A stretch of DNA of 64,000 bases, from NCBI RefSeq assembly GCF_014596085.1, contig NZ_JACCJY010000007.1, positions 62,001 through 126,000 of the forward strand. Direction: 5' to 3'. Positions 48,639-58,414 of the stretch are shown in pieces. How positions within the stretch are numbered: the first letter of the stretch is position 1; each line of letters opens with the position of its first letter. The stretch comes from Azospirillum tabaci (GTDB lineage: Bacteria > Pseudomonadota > Alphaproteobacteria > Azospirillales > Azospirillaceae). The position numbers and the translations under genes were made by a program. The notes under the pieces are model-generated. The model made no database searches, was not told the origin of the DNA, and saw only the letters and a program-made list of their open reading frames with translations.

Positions 48639-49766
48639 ATGACCGCCCTGAAGACCGCCTCCCTCGCCGCCCTCGTGACCGGCGCCTTGACTGGCGTCCT
48701 GACCACCGGCACCGCCCTGGCCGCCGACACCGTGAAGATCGGCTACCAGCTGCCGCTGACCGGCGAGACCGCACAGTACGGCCAGGACTTCCGCAAGGCC
48801 GCCGAGATCGCCCTGACCGAGTTCAACGCCGCCGGCAAGCCGTTCAAGGCCGAGATCGTCTTCGAGGACAGCCGCTCCGACGCCAAGGAGGGCACCAACA
48901 TCGCCCGCAAGTTCGTGGACGACAAGGAGATCGTCGGCGTGCTGGGCGACTTCACCTCGGGCGTGTCGATGGCCTCGGCGCAGGTCTACAAGGACGCCGG
49001 GATGCCGCAGCTCTCGCAGACGGCCTCGCATCCCGACTACACCAAGATCTCCAAGTACCAGTTCCGCAACATCGCCACCCAGGCGCAGGAAGGCCCCTAC
49101 AACGCCAAGTGGATGCTGTCCAAGGGCTACAAGAACATCGCCGTCATCGCTGAGCAGACCGACTGGGGCCAGTCCGTCGTCTCCGGCTTCACCGACGGCG
49201 TGAAGGCCAACGGCGGCACGGTGGTCTTCTCCGAGTTCTTCAACCGCGGCCTGAAGGACTACCGCTCGCTGATCAGCAAGCTGGAGCGCGCGAAGCCGGA
49301 CGCCATCTACACCGGCTTCTTCTACGAGGACGGCGCGCAGTTCCTGCGTCAGGTCCAGCAGCTCGGCATCAAGACCCCGGTCTACTCGACCTCGGCCGCC
49401 TACAGCCCGAAGCTGATCGAGCTGGCCGGCGAAGCCGCGGAGGGCGTGCACCTGACCTCCAACTTCCTGCCGACCGACCCGGCCCCGCACATCCAGCATT
49501 TCGTGACGGAGTGGAAGGCCGCCTCCAACGGCGCGGTTCCGGGCCAGTTCCCGGCGCAGGCCTATGACGCCGTGCGCATCATGCTGGCCGCGGTGGAGAA
49601 GGCCTACCCGAACCCGACCCGCGAGAAGGTGCGCGACGCCCTGGCCCAGACCAAGGACTTCCCGGGCGTGACCGGCAAGACCAGCTTCAGCGCCGACCGC
49701 GAGGCCGAGAAGGAACTGGTGAAGGTCGAGGTCAAGGGCGGCGCCTTCGTGCCGGTCGCCGACTGA
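48639..49766 (+). CDS. livK: Branched-chain-amino-acid-type ABC transporter, substrate-binding protein
   Basis: 375-residue periplasmic binding protein with a signal peptide ending near TALA-A (residue 28). Mature start DTVKIGYQLPLTGETAQYGQDFRKAAEIAL is the classic Leu/Ile/Val-binding fold (Peripla_BP_6). AAAGG lies ten bases before ATG 48639. Family ligands range over branched-chain amino acids, amides, urea and aromatic acids, and the neighbouring oxidase and ATC-hydrolase-like genes argue for a different amine or amino-acid derivative. Confidence 0.9.
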   Translation: MTALKTASLAALVTGALTGVLTTGTALAADTVKIGYQLPLTGETAQYGQDFRKAAEIALTEFNAAGKPFKAEIVFEDSRSDAKEGTNIARKFVDDKEIVGVLGDFTSGVSMASAQVYKDAGMPQLSQTASHPDYTKISKYQFRNIATQAQEGPYNAKWMLSKGYKNIAVIAEQTDWGQSVVSGFTDGVKANGGTVVFSEFFNRGLKDYRSLISKLERAKPDAIYTGFFYEDGAQFLRQVQQLGIKTPVYSTSAAYSPKLIELAGEAAEGVHLTSNFLPTDPAPHIQHFVTEWKAASNGAVPGQFPAQAYDAVRIMLAAVEKAYPNPTREKVRDALAQTKDFPGVTGKTSFSADREAEKELVKVEVKGGAFVPVAD

Positions 49767-49819
49767 CCGCTTCGTACAGACCGACCCGATAAGACAACGA
49801 TCTCCAGCGAACGGCCCGC

Positions 49820-50734
49820 ATGATCGACCCCTACTACCTCCAGCAGCTCGCTATCGGGCTGTCGCTGGGGATGACCTACGCGCTGATGGCGATCGGCTTC
49901 ACGCTGATCTTCGGCGTGCTGAACGTCGTCAACTTCGCCCATGGCGAGGTCTACACGCTGGGCGCCTTCGCCGGGCTGGTGCTGATCTCCGCGACGGCCC
50001 CGCCGATCTTCGCGGTGATCTTCATCGCCCTGGCGATCGGCGCCATGGCCGGATTCTCGCTGGAGCGCATCGCCTTCAAGCCTTTCCGCCGCTTCACCGA
50101 CGAGGCGTCGCTGAAGTCGCGGGCGATGCGCGAATCCACCCTGCTCTCCTCGCTCGCCGTGTCCATCGTGGTGCGCGAGGCGCTGGAGATCGTGTTCGGG
50201 TCGCAGATGCGCTCCGTCCCGTTCGAGTATCTCATCAACACGCCGGTGCGCATCGGGCCGGTGATCCTGGTGACCGGCGACTTCATCATCTTCGGCGTGG
50301 CCGCCGCGATGCTGATCGGTCTCCAGTATCTGCTGACCCGCACCCGCATCGGCCTGTCGATCCGGGCGGTGTCGAACAACCCGCTGGGCGCCAAGTATGT
50401 CGGCATCGACACCGACCGCACCATCATCATGACCTTCGTCGTCGGCTCGATGATGGGCGCGGCGGCCGGCATCCTGACCGGGCTCTATTACGGGGCGATC
50501 TTCCCCGCCATGGGCTTCGTCCCCGGCATCAAGGCCTTCGTCGCCATGGTGATGGGCGGCCTGTCCTCGATCCCGGGTGCGGTGATCTGCGCCCTGATCC
50601 TGGGCATCTCGGAGAGCATGGCGACGACCTTCGTGTCGTCGGGCTGGTCGGACATGGTGGCCTACGGCTTCCTGATCCTGACGTTGATCTTCTTCCCCAA
50701 CGGACTGTTCGGAGCGCGCCGTGAACGTGTCTGA
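49820..50734 (+). CDS. livH: Liv-type ABC transporter permease 1
   Basis: 304-residue inner-membrane permease with about eight helices. It starts YYLQQLAIGLSLGMTYALMAIGFTLIFGVLNVVNFAHGE, the LivH signature, and has the cytoplasmic coupling stretch ISIRAVSNNPLGAKYVGID. The reading frame overlaps livM by 14 bases. Confidence 0.93.
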   Translation: MIDPYYLQQLAIGLSLGMTYALMAIGFTLIFGVLNVVNFAHGEVYTLGAFAGLVLISATAPPIFAVIFIALAIGAMAGFSLERIAFKPFRRFTDEASLKSRAMRESTLLSSLAVSIVVREALEIVFGSQMRSVPFEYLINTPVRIGPVILVTGDFIIFGVAAAMLIGLQYLLTRTRIGLSIRAVSNNPLGAKYVGIDTDRTIIMTFVVGSMMGAAAGILTGLYYGAIFPAMGFVPGIKAFVAMVMGGLSSIPGAVICALILGISESMATTFVSSGWSDMVAYGFLILTLIFFPNGLFGARRERV

Positions 50735-51749
50735 CCTGTCGGCGCCGCGGCGCGGGCAAGGCGCGCTGATTCCGCTCCTGCTCGCCCTGCTGGTCTTTGT
50801 CGGGCTGCCCGCCCTGCTGGCCGGCTTCGACCGCGGCTATTTCTACCAGATCGCCAATCTGGCGCTGATCTTCATCCTGCTGTCCGCCTCCATGCATCTG
50901 GTCACCGGGGTGGCCGGGCTGCTGCATCTCGGGCACGCCGCCTTCTACGGGGTCGGCGCCTACACCGCCGCCCTGCTCTCGACCAAGTTCGGGCTGGGCT
51001 TCACGGTGACGCTGCCGCTGTCCGGTCTGGTGGCGGCGCTGATCGCCTTCCTGGTGGCGCTGCCGACCATGCGGCTGGTCAGCATCTATTTCGCCGTGGC
51101 GACGCTGGCCATCGGGCAGATGCTCTATCTGGTCATGCTGAACTGGGTGGAGTTCACCAAGGGCCCCAACGGCATCATCGTCACCAAGGGCCTGGAGCTG
51201 TTCGGCTTCAGCCTGTCGGGCCGGCTCGCCACCTACTACACGGTGGCGACGGTGGTGGCGCTGTGCGTGCTGGCGATCGGGCGGCTCAGCCACTCCTATT
51301 ACGGCAACGCGCTGCGCTCGATCCGCGAGGACGACCAGTGCGCCGACGCCATGGGCGTCAGCACGGCGCGTCTGAAGATGGAGGCCTTCACCCTCTCGGC
51401 CTTCTTCGCCGGGGTGGCGGGCAGCCTGTGGGCGCACATGACCGGCTACATCTCGCCGGGCGACTTCAAGTTCTCCGAATCCATCCTGATCCTGGCGATG
51501 GTCGTGGTGGGCGGCCTGGGCAGCCTTCCCGGCGCGGTGATCGGCGCGCTTCTGCTGATCCTGCTGCCGGAGGGGCTGCGCGCCTTCGGCGACTTCCGCA
51601 ACATCATGGTCGGTCTGGTGATGTTCCTGTCGATCCTCCTGCTGCCGAAGGGCCTGCTGGGCGAGGTCTCCGCGCTCCAGCTCGCGCGGCGCCAGTTGGG
51701 GGCGGCGTGGCGCAACACCGTGAAGGGCGAAGGGATCGGCTGGCGATGA
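50721..51749 (+). CDS. livM: Liv-type ABC transporter permease 2
   Basis: 342-residue inner-membrane permease with about ten helices. LHLGHAAFYGVGAYTAALL and the coupling stretch NALRSIREDDQCADAMGV identify LivM. The GTG start lies inside livH, and the stop overlaps livG (ATGA), so the transporter subunits are translationally coupled. Confidence 0.92.
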   Translation: MNVSDLSAPRRGQGALIPLLLALLVFVGLPALLAGFDRGYFYQIANLALIFILLSASMHLVTGVAGLLHLGHAAFYGVGAYTAALLSTKFGLGFTVTLPLSGLVAALIAFLVALPTMRLVSIYFAVATLAIGQMLYLVMLNWVEFTKGPNGIIVTKGLELFGFSLSGRLATYYTVATVVALCVLAIGRLSHSYYGNALRSIREDDQCADAMGVSTARLKMEAFTLSAFFAGVAGSLWAHMTGYISPGDFKFSESILILAMVVVGGLGSLPGAVIGALLLILLPEGLRAFGDFRNIMVGLVMFLSILLLPKGLLGEVSALQLARRQLGAAWRNTVKGEGIGWR

Positions 51750-52513
51750 CCCATCTTCTCGACATCCGCAACGTCAGCCGCCGCTTCGGCGGCGTGCTGG
51801 CGGTGAACGACGTGACCGGTCATGTGGACGAGGGCGAACTGGTCGGGCTGATCGGCCCGAACGGCGCCGGCAAGACCACCCTGTTCAACCTGATCTCCGG
51901 CTTCACGCCGCTGTCATCGGGCACCGTCGCCTTCGACGGCAAGACCATCAGCGGGCTGAAGACCAACCAGGTGGCCCGGTTGGGCATCAGCCGCACCTTC
52001 CAGAACCTGCGCGTCTTCCCGAACATGTCGGTCTTCGACAACGTGTCGGTGGGCGCGGTGGGCGCGCTGCCGCAGGGGGCGCTGGGCGCCCTGTTCGGCT
52101 CCCTCGCCGGGGGCGGCGCCCGCTCCGCCGAGATCAGCCGCCGCACCTGGGAGGCGCTGGAGGCCGTCGGCCTGACCCATGTGGCGGGCGAACTGGCGGC
52201 CAACCTGCCCTACGGCCAGCGCAAGTATCTGGAGATCGCCCGCGCGCTGGCGATGCAGCCGCGCTTCCTGATCCTCGACGAGCCGGCCGCTGGCCTGAAC
52301 GACACCGAGACCCGAGCGTTGGCCGACTTCATCAAGCGGCTGCACGGCACCGGCCTGACCATCATGCTGGTGGAGCACGACATGACCCTGGTCATGAGCA
52401 TCTGCCAGCGCATCCTGGTGCTCGCCTCCGGCCGCAAGATCGCCGACGGCCCGCCCGATGCCATCCGCCGCGATCCGGCGGTCCTGGAAGCCTATCTGGG
52501 GGTGGACGCATGA
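51746..52513 (+). CDS. livG: Liv-type ABC transporter ATPase 1
   Basis: 255 residues. Walker A GPNGAGKTT, a signature region NLPYGQRKYLEIARAL (the LivG-type variant of LSGGQ), Walker B FLILDEPAAGLN, and H-loop VEHDM followed by the LivG C-terminus (DGPPDAIRRDPAVLEAYLG). Powers import with LivF. Start overlaps the livM stop, stop overlaps the livF start. Confidence 0.94.
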   Translation: MTHLLDIRNVSRRFGGVLAVNDVTGHVDEGELVGLIGPNGAGKTTLFNLISGFTPLSSGTVAFDGKTISGLKTNQVARLGISRTFQNLRVFPNMSVFDNVSVGAVGALPQGALGALFGSLAGGGARSAEISRRTWEALEAVGLTHVAGELAANLPYGQRKYLEIARALAMQPRFLILDEPAAGLNDTETRALADFIKRLHGTGLTIMLVEHDMTLVMSICQRILVLASGRKIADGPPDAIRRDPAVLEAYLGVDA

Positions 52514-53235
52514 GCCAGCCACAAGCCAACGGCCCGATCCTCGCGATCGAGAATCTGCACGTCACCATGGGACCGCAGGAGATCCTGCACGGCATCGACC
52601 TGACCGTGGCGCAGGGCGCCATCGTCGCCGTGCTGGGCTCCAACGGCGTCGGCAAGACGACGCTGATGCGGGCGATCTCGGGCGTCTACCGGGCGAGCCG
52701 GGGCAGCATCGCCTTCCGCGGCGAGGCCATCGCCAACCTGCCCGCCCACCGCATCGTCAAGCTCGGCCTGTCGCAGGCGCCGGAAGGCCGCCAGATCTTC
52801 TCCAACATGAGCGTGCGGGAGAATCTGGTGCTCGGCGGCGGCGACATCGGGCTCGGCGAACTCGACCGGATGCTCGACATGTTCCCGGTTCTGCGGGAAC
52901 GCCTGCGGCAGAACGCCGGGTCGCTGTCGGGCGGCGAGCAGCAGATGCTGTGCATCGCCCGCGCCCTGATGCGCCGCCCGGCCCTGCTTCTGCTCGACGA
53001 GCCGTCGCTGGGGCTGGCCCCGATGGTGGTTGCGCAGATCTTCGATCTGGTGCAGCGCATCCGGGCGGAGGGCGTGTCGATCCTGCTGGTCGAGCAGAAC
53101 GCCCGCGCCGCCCTGCGGGTCGCCGACCACGCCGCGGTGATGGAGGACGGGCGCATCGTGCTGGCCGGTCCGGCCGCACAACTGCGTGACGACCCCCGCA
53201 TCGCCGAAGCCTATCTCGGCGGGCACACGCATTAA
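52510..53235 (+). CDS. livF: Liv-type ABC transporter ATPase 2
   Basis: 241 residues. Walker A GSNGVGKTT, signature LSGGEQQMLCIARALM, Walker B LLLLDEPSLGLAP, and VEQNARAALRVADHA, typical of LivF. ATGA overlap with livG. The next gene begins nine bases after its stop. Confidence 0.94.
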   Translation: MSQPQANGPILAIENLHVTMGPQEILHGIDLTVAQGAIVAVLGSNGVGKTTLMRAISGVYRASRGSIAFRGEAIANLPAHRIVKLGLSQAPEGRQIFSNMSVRENLVLGGGDIGLGELDRMLDMFPVLRERLRQNAGSLSGGEQQMLCIARALMRRPALLLLDEPSLGLAPMVVAQIFDLVQRIRAEGVSILLVEQNARAALRVADHAAVMEDGRIVLAGPAAQLRDDPRIAEAYLGGHTH

Positions 53236-53243
53236 CGGAGACC

Positions 53244-53750
53244 ATGATGACCGAACCGACCGACACGCCCGCGGCCAAGCCCGCGATGGGTATGCTGGAG
53301 CGTCGCGGGATCGAGGCGGCGATCCTGAAGCCGGTCTATGAGGAGATGGCCGCTCGGCTGGGCGAGGCGGTGGCGCAGGAGATTCTTGGCGCCGCCATCA
53401 CCCGTGCCGCCGTCGAATCCGCCGCCGCCTTCGCCGCGACCGAGCCGAACGGCACCAGCCTGACCAGCTTCGCCGAGCTGCAGCCCCTGTGGACCAAGGA
53501 CGACGCGCTGCGGCTGGAGGTGCTGCACCAGGACGAGACGCGGTTCGACTACAACGTCACCCGCTGCCGCTACGCCGAGATGTACCGGGAGATGGGGCTG
53601 GGCCACATCGGCCACCTGCTGTCCTGCAACCGCGACGCCGCCTTCTGCACCGGCTACGACCCGTCGATCAAGATGGAGCGGACGCAGACGATCATGCAGG
53701 GCGCCAGCCATTGCGACTTCCGCTACCGCGTGGACAAACCGCAAGGCTGA
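53244..53750 (+). CDS. L-2-amino-thiazoline-4-carboxylate hydrolase family protein, paralogue 2
   Basis: 168 residues with the full family C-terminus: NVTRCRYAEMYREMGLGHIGHLLSCNRDAAFCTGYDPSIKMERTQTIMQGASHCDFRYRV. The Cys in TRC, SCN and HCDFR and the ERTQTIM motif are those of ATC-hydrolase family proteins. It diverges strongly from paralogue 1 at the other end of the transporter genes. GGAG precedes the ATG, nine bases after livF, and a terminator follows. Reaction inferred only from the family name. Confidence 0.82.
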   Translation: MMTEPTDTPAAKPAMGMLERRGIEAAILKPVYEEMAARLGEAVAQEILGAAITRAAVESAAAFAATEPNGTSLTSFAELQPLWTKDDALRLEVLHQDETRFDYNVTRCRYAEMYREMGLGHIGHLLSCNRDAAFCTGYDPSIKMERTQTIMQGASHCDFRYRVDKPQG

Positions 53751-53769
53751 ACAGAGAGCCCAAAACGAC

Positions 53770-53806
53770 GACGGCCCGGCGTGCGGAACGCCGGCCCGTC
53801 TTTTTT
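53770..53806 (+). terminator. Strong intrinsic terminator after the Liv/ATC-hydrolase operon
   Basis: 13-bp GC-rich stem with one mismatch (53770-53782 with 53788-53800) followed by six Ts (53801-53806), 20 bases after the last stop. It also faces the end of the convergent chemoreceptor gene. Confidence 0.9.
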
Positions 53807-53826
53807 CCAGGCAATGCCGCCCTTCG

Positions 53827-55833
53827 TCAGGCCGCCGCCGTCGCCACCGGCTGGAGGCCGCGCGTCAGCTGGGCGAAGACATCGCGGAAGCGCCCCTGGG
53901 CAACGTCGGCCTCGGCGAAGCGGACATGGACCGCCGTCTTGTCGATGGCCCGAACCTCGAAGGCGACGGTCAGGCCGAAGCGGTCGAGCCGCAGCGTGCC
54001 ACGGTCCCCCACGCCCAGGCCGCCGATCCCGCTCAGCATGGCGCCGCCGTTCGACAGGTCGGTCAGGGTACAGGACTGGTCGCGCCCCTGCACCACGGCG
54101 CTGCACGCCTCGTTCACCCGGTAGCGCGGGCTGCGGCGGCGGTCGGCGTCGGTCGTGGAGGTGCGGACGACGCGCACCAGCACGCGGCGCAGCTCGTCGA
54201 TGCTGGTCGCCACCTCGTCCGAGCCGGCCCGCACGCCCGATGCCTGCGAACCGGTCTGGTCGGCGTCGCTGGAGACGGCGGCGATGCGCACCGACACCTC
54301 CTGCGCGGCGTTGGAGGTCTCCACCACGTTGCGGCTGATTTCCTGGGTGGCGGCGGCCTGTTCCTCCATCGCGGCGGCGATGGCGCTGGAGATCTGGTCG
54401 ATCTCGCCGATGGTGTCGCCGATCTCCGCCACCGCGCCCACGGCGGTGCTCGTCACCCCCTGGATTTCCGCGATCAGCCGGGTGATCTCCTCGGTCGAAC
54501 GGGCGGTCTGGTTGGCGAGGTTCTTCACCTCCTGGGCCACCACCGCGAAGCCCTTGCCGGCCTCGCCCGCACGCGCCGCCTCGATGGTCGCGTTCAGCGC
54601 CAGCAGGTTGGTCTGGCTGGCGATGTCGGTGATCAGCTTGACCACCTCGTCGATGCGGCCGACCGCCTCGGACAGCGACTGGATGGTCCCCTGGGTGCGC
54701 TGACCGTTTTCCACGGCGCGGCGGGTGACCGCGCTGGAATGGGCGATCTGCGCGGAGATTTCGCGGATCGAGGCCGCCAGCTCCTCCGTTGCCGCCGCCA
54801 CGGTCTGGGCGTTGGCCAGCGCCTCTTCCGCCGCCGCGGCGACGTTCTGCGCGTTGATGCTGACCCGCTCGGCGGAGGTCGCCATGGCGTCGGCGTCCTG
54901 GGCCATGCCGCCGGTGCGCAGGGCCACCTGCTCCACCGCGTGGCTGGCCTCGCGCTCCACCGTCTCGGCCATGGCCTGGAGGGCGGTGATGCGTTCCTCC
55001 TCCGCTTGGCGCTGGCGCTCCGCACGCTCCTGGATGGAGTAGCTCAGCTTCGCCTTCACGGCGCGGATCTGCGACCGGATGCGGGCGAACTCCGCCACGC
55101 CGGAACTGGGGACGTTGGTCATCAGATCGCCGCGGGCGATGGCGTCGAGATGGGTTTCGACGAGCCCGAGCGGGCGGCGGACCGTCCCCAGCACGCTGAG
55201 CGTGCCGACGCCGGCCACCAGCAGCCCGAACAGCATCAGCCCCGCGAAGATTTCGGCGCTGTCGCTGCCGGTCAGGCTCAGCCAGCCAAGGATCATGACA
55301 GTCAGCAGCAGAAGGCCGGTGGTCGCCAGGATGCGGCCGGCGATGCTCGATGTCAGATTGCCAAGCCAGACGCCGAAGCCGCGGCGGACGATCTGGCCGT
55401 CCAGCAGGCCGTACTGCTGGCCGCGCCCGGCGCGGATCTCGGCGTAGATGCGCTCCGCCTCCGCCACGGCCTCGCGGCTCGGCTTGGTGCGGATCGAGAT
55501 GTACTCCGTCACCACGCCCTTCTCGGTGATCGGGGTGACGTTCGCCTTGACCCAGTAATGGTCACCGGTTTTGGAGCGGTTCTTGACCAGACCTTCCCAC
55601 GGCCTGCCGTCCTTGATGGTTTCCCACAGGTTGGCGAAGGCCGCCGGGGGCATGTCCGGATGGCGAACAACATTGTGGGGGGCGCCGATTAATTCTGTCT
55701 CTGAGAAACCGCTAATATCAACGAATGCTTTATTGACGAACGTGATCTTGCCGCGGGTGTCGGTCCGCGACACAAGCAGCATGTCGTCGGTCATTTCGAG
55801 TTCGCGGTTCGTAACCGGTCCATTATCGCGCAT
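53827..55833 (-). CDS. Aer-like chemoreceptor: PAS, two TM helices, HAMP-like, MCP, PilZ
   Basis: 668 residues. The N-terminal PAS domain ([37 protein letters not shown]) is like Aer-type energy and redox sensors that use FAD. Two adjacent membrane helices follow (about 165-215, without a periplasmic domain), then a HAMP-like linker. The signalling hairpin has an intact tip ([20 protein letters not shown]), and a C-terminal PilZ domain follows ([10 protein letters not shown] ... LSNGGAML). ATG 55833 matches the usual [11 protein letters not shown] start of this class; a further in-frame ATG lies 11 codons upstream. Likely aerotaxis or energy-taxis receptor tuned by cyclic-di-GMP. Confidence 0.92.
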   Translation of the reverse strand: MRDNGPVTNRELEMTDDMLLVSRTDTRGKITFVNKAFVDISGFSETELIGAPHNVVRHPDMPPAAFANLWETIKDGRPWEGLVKNRSKTGDHYWVKANVTPITEKGVVTEYISIRTKPSREAVAEAERIYAEIRAGRGQQYGLLDGQIVRRGFGVWLGNLTSSIAGRILATTGLLLLTVMILGWLSLTGSDSAEIFAGLMLFGLLVAGVGTLSVLGTVRRPLGLVETHLDAIARGDLMTNVPSSGVAEFARIRSQIRAVKAKLSYSIQERAERQRQAEEERITALQAMAETVEREASHAVEQVALRTGGMAQDADAMATSAERVSINAQNVAAAAEEALANAQTVAAATEELAASIREISAQIAHSSAVTRRAVENGQRTQGTIQSLSEAVGRIDEVVKLITDIASQTNLLALNATIEAARAGEAGKGFAVVAQEVKNLANQTARSTEEITRLIAEIQGVTSTAVGAVAEIGDTIGEIDQISSAIAAAMEEQAAATQEISRNVVETSNAAQEVSVRIAAVSSDADQTGSQASGVRAGSDEVATSIDELRRVLVRVVRTSTTDADRRRSPRYRVNEACSAVVQGRDQSCTLTDLSNGGAMLSGIGGLGVGDRGTLRLDRFGLTVAFEVRAIDKTAVHVRFAEADVAQGRFRDVFAQLTRGLQPVATAAA

Positions 55834-56201
55834 AAGCCAGCACCCCGTCGCGGAGAACACGCACAAACACTACTTAAGTGCTACTTCTACTGTATTAATG
55901 GCCGAAAAACATCACCATATTGTCGCACCGCCTCCCTCCATCGTCAGGTTCGCCTGGGCCGAAGCCCACCCGTTAGACCACTGCAAACGCTGAGAAAATC
56001 ATCGATTTATCTTGTATTTTATGCGTATTCGCAGCGCTGTTCTCCCTATTGTGGATTCTACGGAGTCCGCTGCGATCCAGGGTGGATGCCGGGGGATCCG
56101 GCCTCCGATCCTGCGGGTTGCGGCGCGATGATGGGGGCGGCACCATCCGCCACGCGCGCCGTTGGAACGGACACTCCTCTCACCACAACAGGACCGCCAC
56201 A
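55834..56201. other. Divergent intergenic region
   Basis: 368 bases between the Aer-like receptor and the FMN reductase genes, AT-rich at about 55880-56060 and GC-rich after. It must contain both promoters. I could not place a convincing -35/-10 pair and see no gene or RNA. Confidence 0.35.
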
Positions 56202-56792
56202 ATGACCGACACCGCCAAGCCCGCCCGCCTTCTCGGCCTTTCCGGCAGCATCCGCCGTCACTCCCACTGCACCGCGGTGCTGAGCACGCTCGCCGACTCG
56301 CTGGGCAACAAGGCGGGCAGCAAGGCGGAGATGACCCTGTTCCCCCTGAACGACATTCCGCCCTACGATCCCGACCTCGACGCGGAGAACACCCCCGCCC
56401 CGGCCACCGCGCTGCGCGACGCCATCGCCGCAGCCGACGGGCTGGTCGTCATCTCCCCGGAATACAATTACGGCATGTCGGGCGTGCTCAAAAACGCGCT
56501 GGACTGGGCGTCGCGCCCGGCCATGAAATCGCCGGTGCGGGGCAAACCGATCCTCATCATGACCGCCTCCCCCGCCTTCACCGGCGGCGTGCGCGCCCAG
56601 CACGAGATGCGCGAGACGCTGTCCGGGATGATGGGTCGGGTCATCGCCCGCCCGCAGGTGGTCATCGGCATGGTTCACGAGAAGATCAAGGACGGCCGGC
56701 TGACCGACCAAGCCGCGCTGGATTTCGCGCTGGCCGCCATCGACGATCTGCTGGCGGAAATCGCCCTGCTGCGCGGGGCCAAGGGAACCTGA
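56202..56792 (+). CDS. NADPH-dependent FMN reductase / flavodoxin-like oxidoreductase
   Basis: 196 residues. FMN phosphate-binding loop GLSGSIRRHSHCTAVL, and the family's second motif ISPEYNYGMSGVLKNALDWASR, contact the isoalloxazine ring. Members reduce FMN, quinones, azo compounds or chromate with NAD(P)H in the cytoplasm. ATG 56202 follows a GGACCG-rich leader with no strong ribosome site. Monocistronic. Confidence 0.9.
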   Translation: MTDTAKPARLLGLSGSIRRHSHCTAVLSTLADSLGNKAGSKAEMTLFPLNDIPPYDPDLDAENTPAPATALRDAIAAADGLVVISPEYNYGMSGVLKNALDWASRPAMKSPVRGKPILIMTASPAFTGGVRAQHEMRETLSGMMGRVIARPQVVIGMVHEKIKDGRLTDQAALDFALAAIDDLLAEIALLRGAKGT

Positions 56793-56887
56793 GCCTCCTG
56801 GAAAGCGGAGCAGCCGCGCAAAGACCGATGGGGCTGGCCGAAGCATGCCGATATTAGTATATCAGCACGCTTCATTCACGGTCCCCA

Positions 56888-58396
56888 GTGTCGATCATGC
56901 CTCTGACCCTCCATCTGCTGCCACTCGCCGCCACCGTCGCCCTTCTGGTATCGCGGCGCGTCAGCATGCTGACCGCCGGGACCGCGGGCATGGCGCTGGC
57001 CGCCGGGGTGCTCATGGCGGCACTGATGGTGGCGCAGCCGAGCGGCGGCGCCGCTCCGGATTGGCTGGCCCAGCTGCCCGGCCTGCTCCCCGCCGTGGCG
57101 CTGAAGGCCGGCGAGGGAGCGTGGCTGGCGTGGCACGCCATGTCGATCATCGCGGCGGGCCTGCTGTTCCACCGCGCCTTCGAGGCCCGCGCCGTCAAGG
57201 CCGAGGCGCAGGTCGAAGCGAAGACACCGGCCGAGCGCCGCCGCGCCGTCTTCGTCGCCTGCCTGCTCGCCGGTCCCTTCGCCGAATCGGTGACCGGGTT
57301 CGGCGTCGGGCTGGTGGTGGCGCTCGCCATGCTGCGCCCGCTGAACCTGCCGCCGGCCCACGCCGCGGCGTTGGGCCTGTTCAGCCAGATGCTCGCCCCC
57401 TGGGGGGCGCTGGGCGTCGGCACGCGGGTCGGGGCGGAGCTGATCGGGGTTTCCTTCACCGAGCTGGGCACGGCCAGCGCCGCCCTGATGGTGGTGGTGC
57501 TGCCCAGTCTGCTGCTGGTGTTCTGGCGGCTGATCCACGGCGCCGGACTGACCTCCAGCCTGACCGACCGGGCCAGGGACGTCGCCCTGATGCTGGCGCT
57601 GGCCGGGCTGCTCTGGCTGACCAACCGCTTCGTCGCGCCGGAGCTGGGAGGCGGGCTGGCGACGGCGGTGCTGCTGGTGGCGGTGGAAGCGCGGCGGCTG
57701 CCGCGCGACGCCGCCGGCCTGTCGCGGCTGCTGGCTTTGCTGTGGCCTTACGTGGTCCTGGTCGGCGGGCTGATGGCGACCCGTCTGCTGCCGCCGCTGT
57801 CGGGCTGGACGGCCAACTGGCTGGTGCTCGACCCCTTCGGAGGGCTGGCGCCGATGCCCCTGCTGCGCCACCCGTCGACGTGGCTGGTCGCCATCGCCCT
57901 GGTCATGCTGGCGGGCCTGCCGCGCGGGCGCGCCCTGCACGTGGCGGGCCCCGCCCTGCGCGCGGCGCTGGTGCCGATGGCGGCGACGCTGGTCTTCGTG
58001 GAGTTGGCCGCTTTCATGGCAGCCTCCGGCGGGGCGGCGGCCTTCGGGCAGGCGTGGCAGGAGGTGGCGGGGTCCGCCGCCGTCCTGGCGGTGCCGGTGC
58101 TGGGGGCGGCGACGGGGATGCTGACCGGCTCCAACACGGCGTCGAACGCCCTGATGATGCACATCCAGATCAATCTGGCGTCCGGCAGCAGCCTGCCGTT
58201 GATCGCCGCCGCCGCCATCCAGGTGGTGGCCGGCAGCGTCTGCACGCTGCTGACCCCGGGCCGGATCGTGCTGGCCTCCAGCATCCTGGGGATCACCAAG
58301 GCGGAATCCGCAATCTACCGGCTGGCCCTGCCCATCGGCGGCGCCTCCACGGCGTCGCTGCTCGCCGTCGTGGCCGCCTGGGTCTGGCTGGTGTGA
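56888..58396 (+). CDS. L-lactate permease (LctP)-family transporter
   Basis: 502-residue inner-membrane protein with about 13-14 helices. LctP hallmarks are GPFAESVTGFGVG, GLFSQMLAPWGALGVGTRVGAEL and GMLTGSNTASNALMMHIQINLA. It probably imports lactate, glycolate or a related 2-hydroxy acid with protons. It is slightly shorter than E. coli LldP (about 550). GTG 56888 and ATG 56897 are both possible, and neither has a clear ribosome site. A near-palindrome GATAT-N4-ATATC lies about 40 bases upstream and may be a control site. Confidence 0.87.
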   Translation: MSIMPLTLHLLPLAATVALLVSRRVSMLTAGTAGMALAAGVLMAALMVAQPSGGAAPDWLAQLPGLLPAVALKAGEGAWLAWHAMSIIAAGLLFHRAFEARAVKAEAQVEAKTPAERRRAVFVACLLAGPFAESVTGFGVGLVVALAMLRPLNLPPAHAAALGLFSQMLAPWGALGVGTRVGAELIGVSFTELGTASAALMVVVLPSLLLVFWRLIHGAGLTSSLTDRARDVALMLALAGLLWLTNRFVAPELGGGLATAVLLVAVEARRLPRDAAGLSRLLALLWPYVVLVGGLMATRLLPPLSGWTANWLVLDPFGGLAPMPLLRHPSTWLVAIALVMLAGLPRGRALHVAGPALRAALVPMAATLVFVELAAFMAASGGAAAFGQAWQEVAGSAAVLAVPVLGAATGMLTGSNTASNALMMHIQINLASGSSLPLIAAAAIQVVAGSVCTLLTPGRIVLASSILGITKAESAIYRLALPIGGASTASLLAVVAAWVWLV

Positions 58397-58414
58397 TCCC
58401 CCGCCTCTCCTCAA

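Noticed and set aside
53723-54338. Short plus- and minus-strand frames over the end of the Aer-like gene
   Set aside because: Shadows of the PilZ-coding end of the receptor and of the terminator region.
55930-56000. tRNA-like string (CCCGTTAGACCACTGC) upstream of the Aer-like gene
   Set aside because: No cloverleaf can be drawn on either strand; acceptor and T-arm pairs are missing.
56162-56857. Alternative frame of 231 codons overlapping the FMN reductase
   Set aside because: Shadow frame; the FMN reductase frame has clear flavin-binding motifs.
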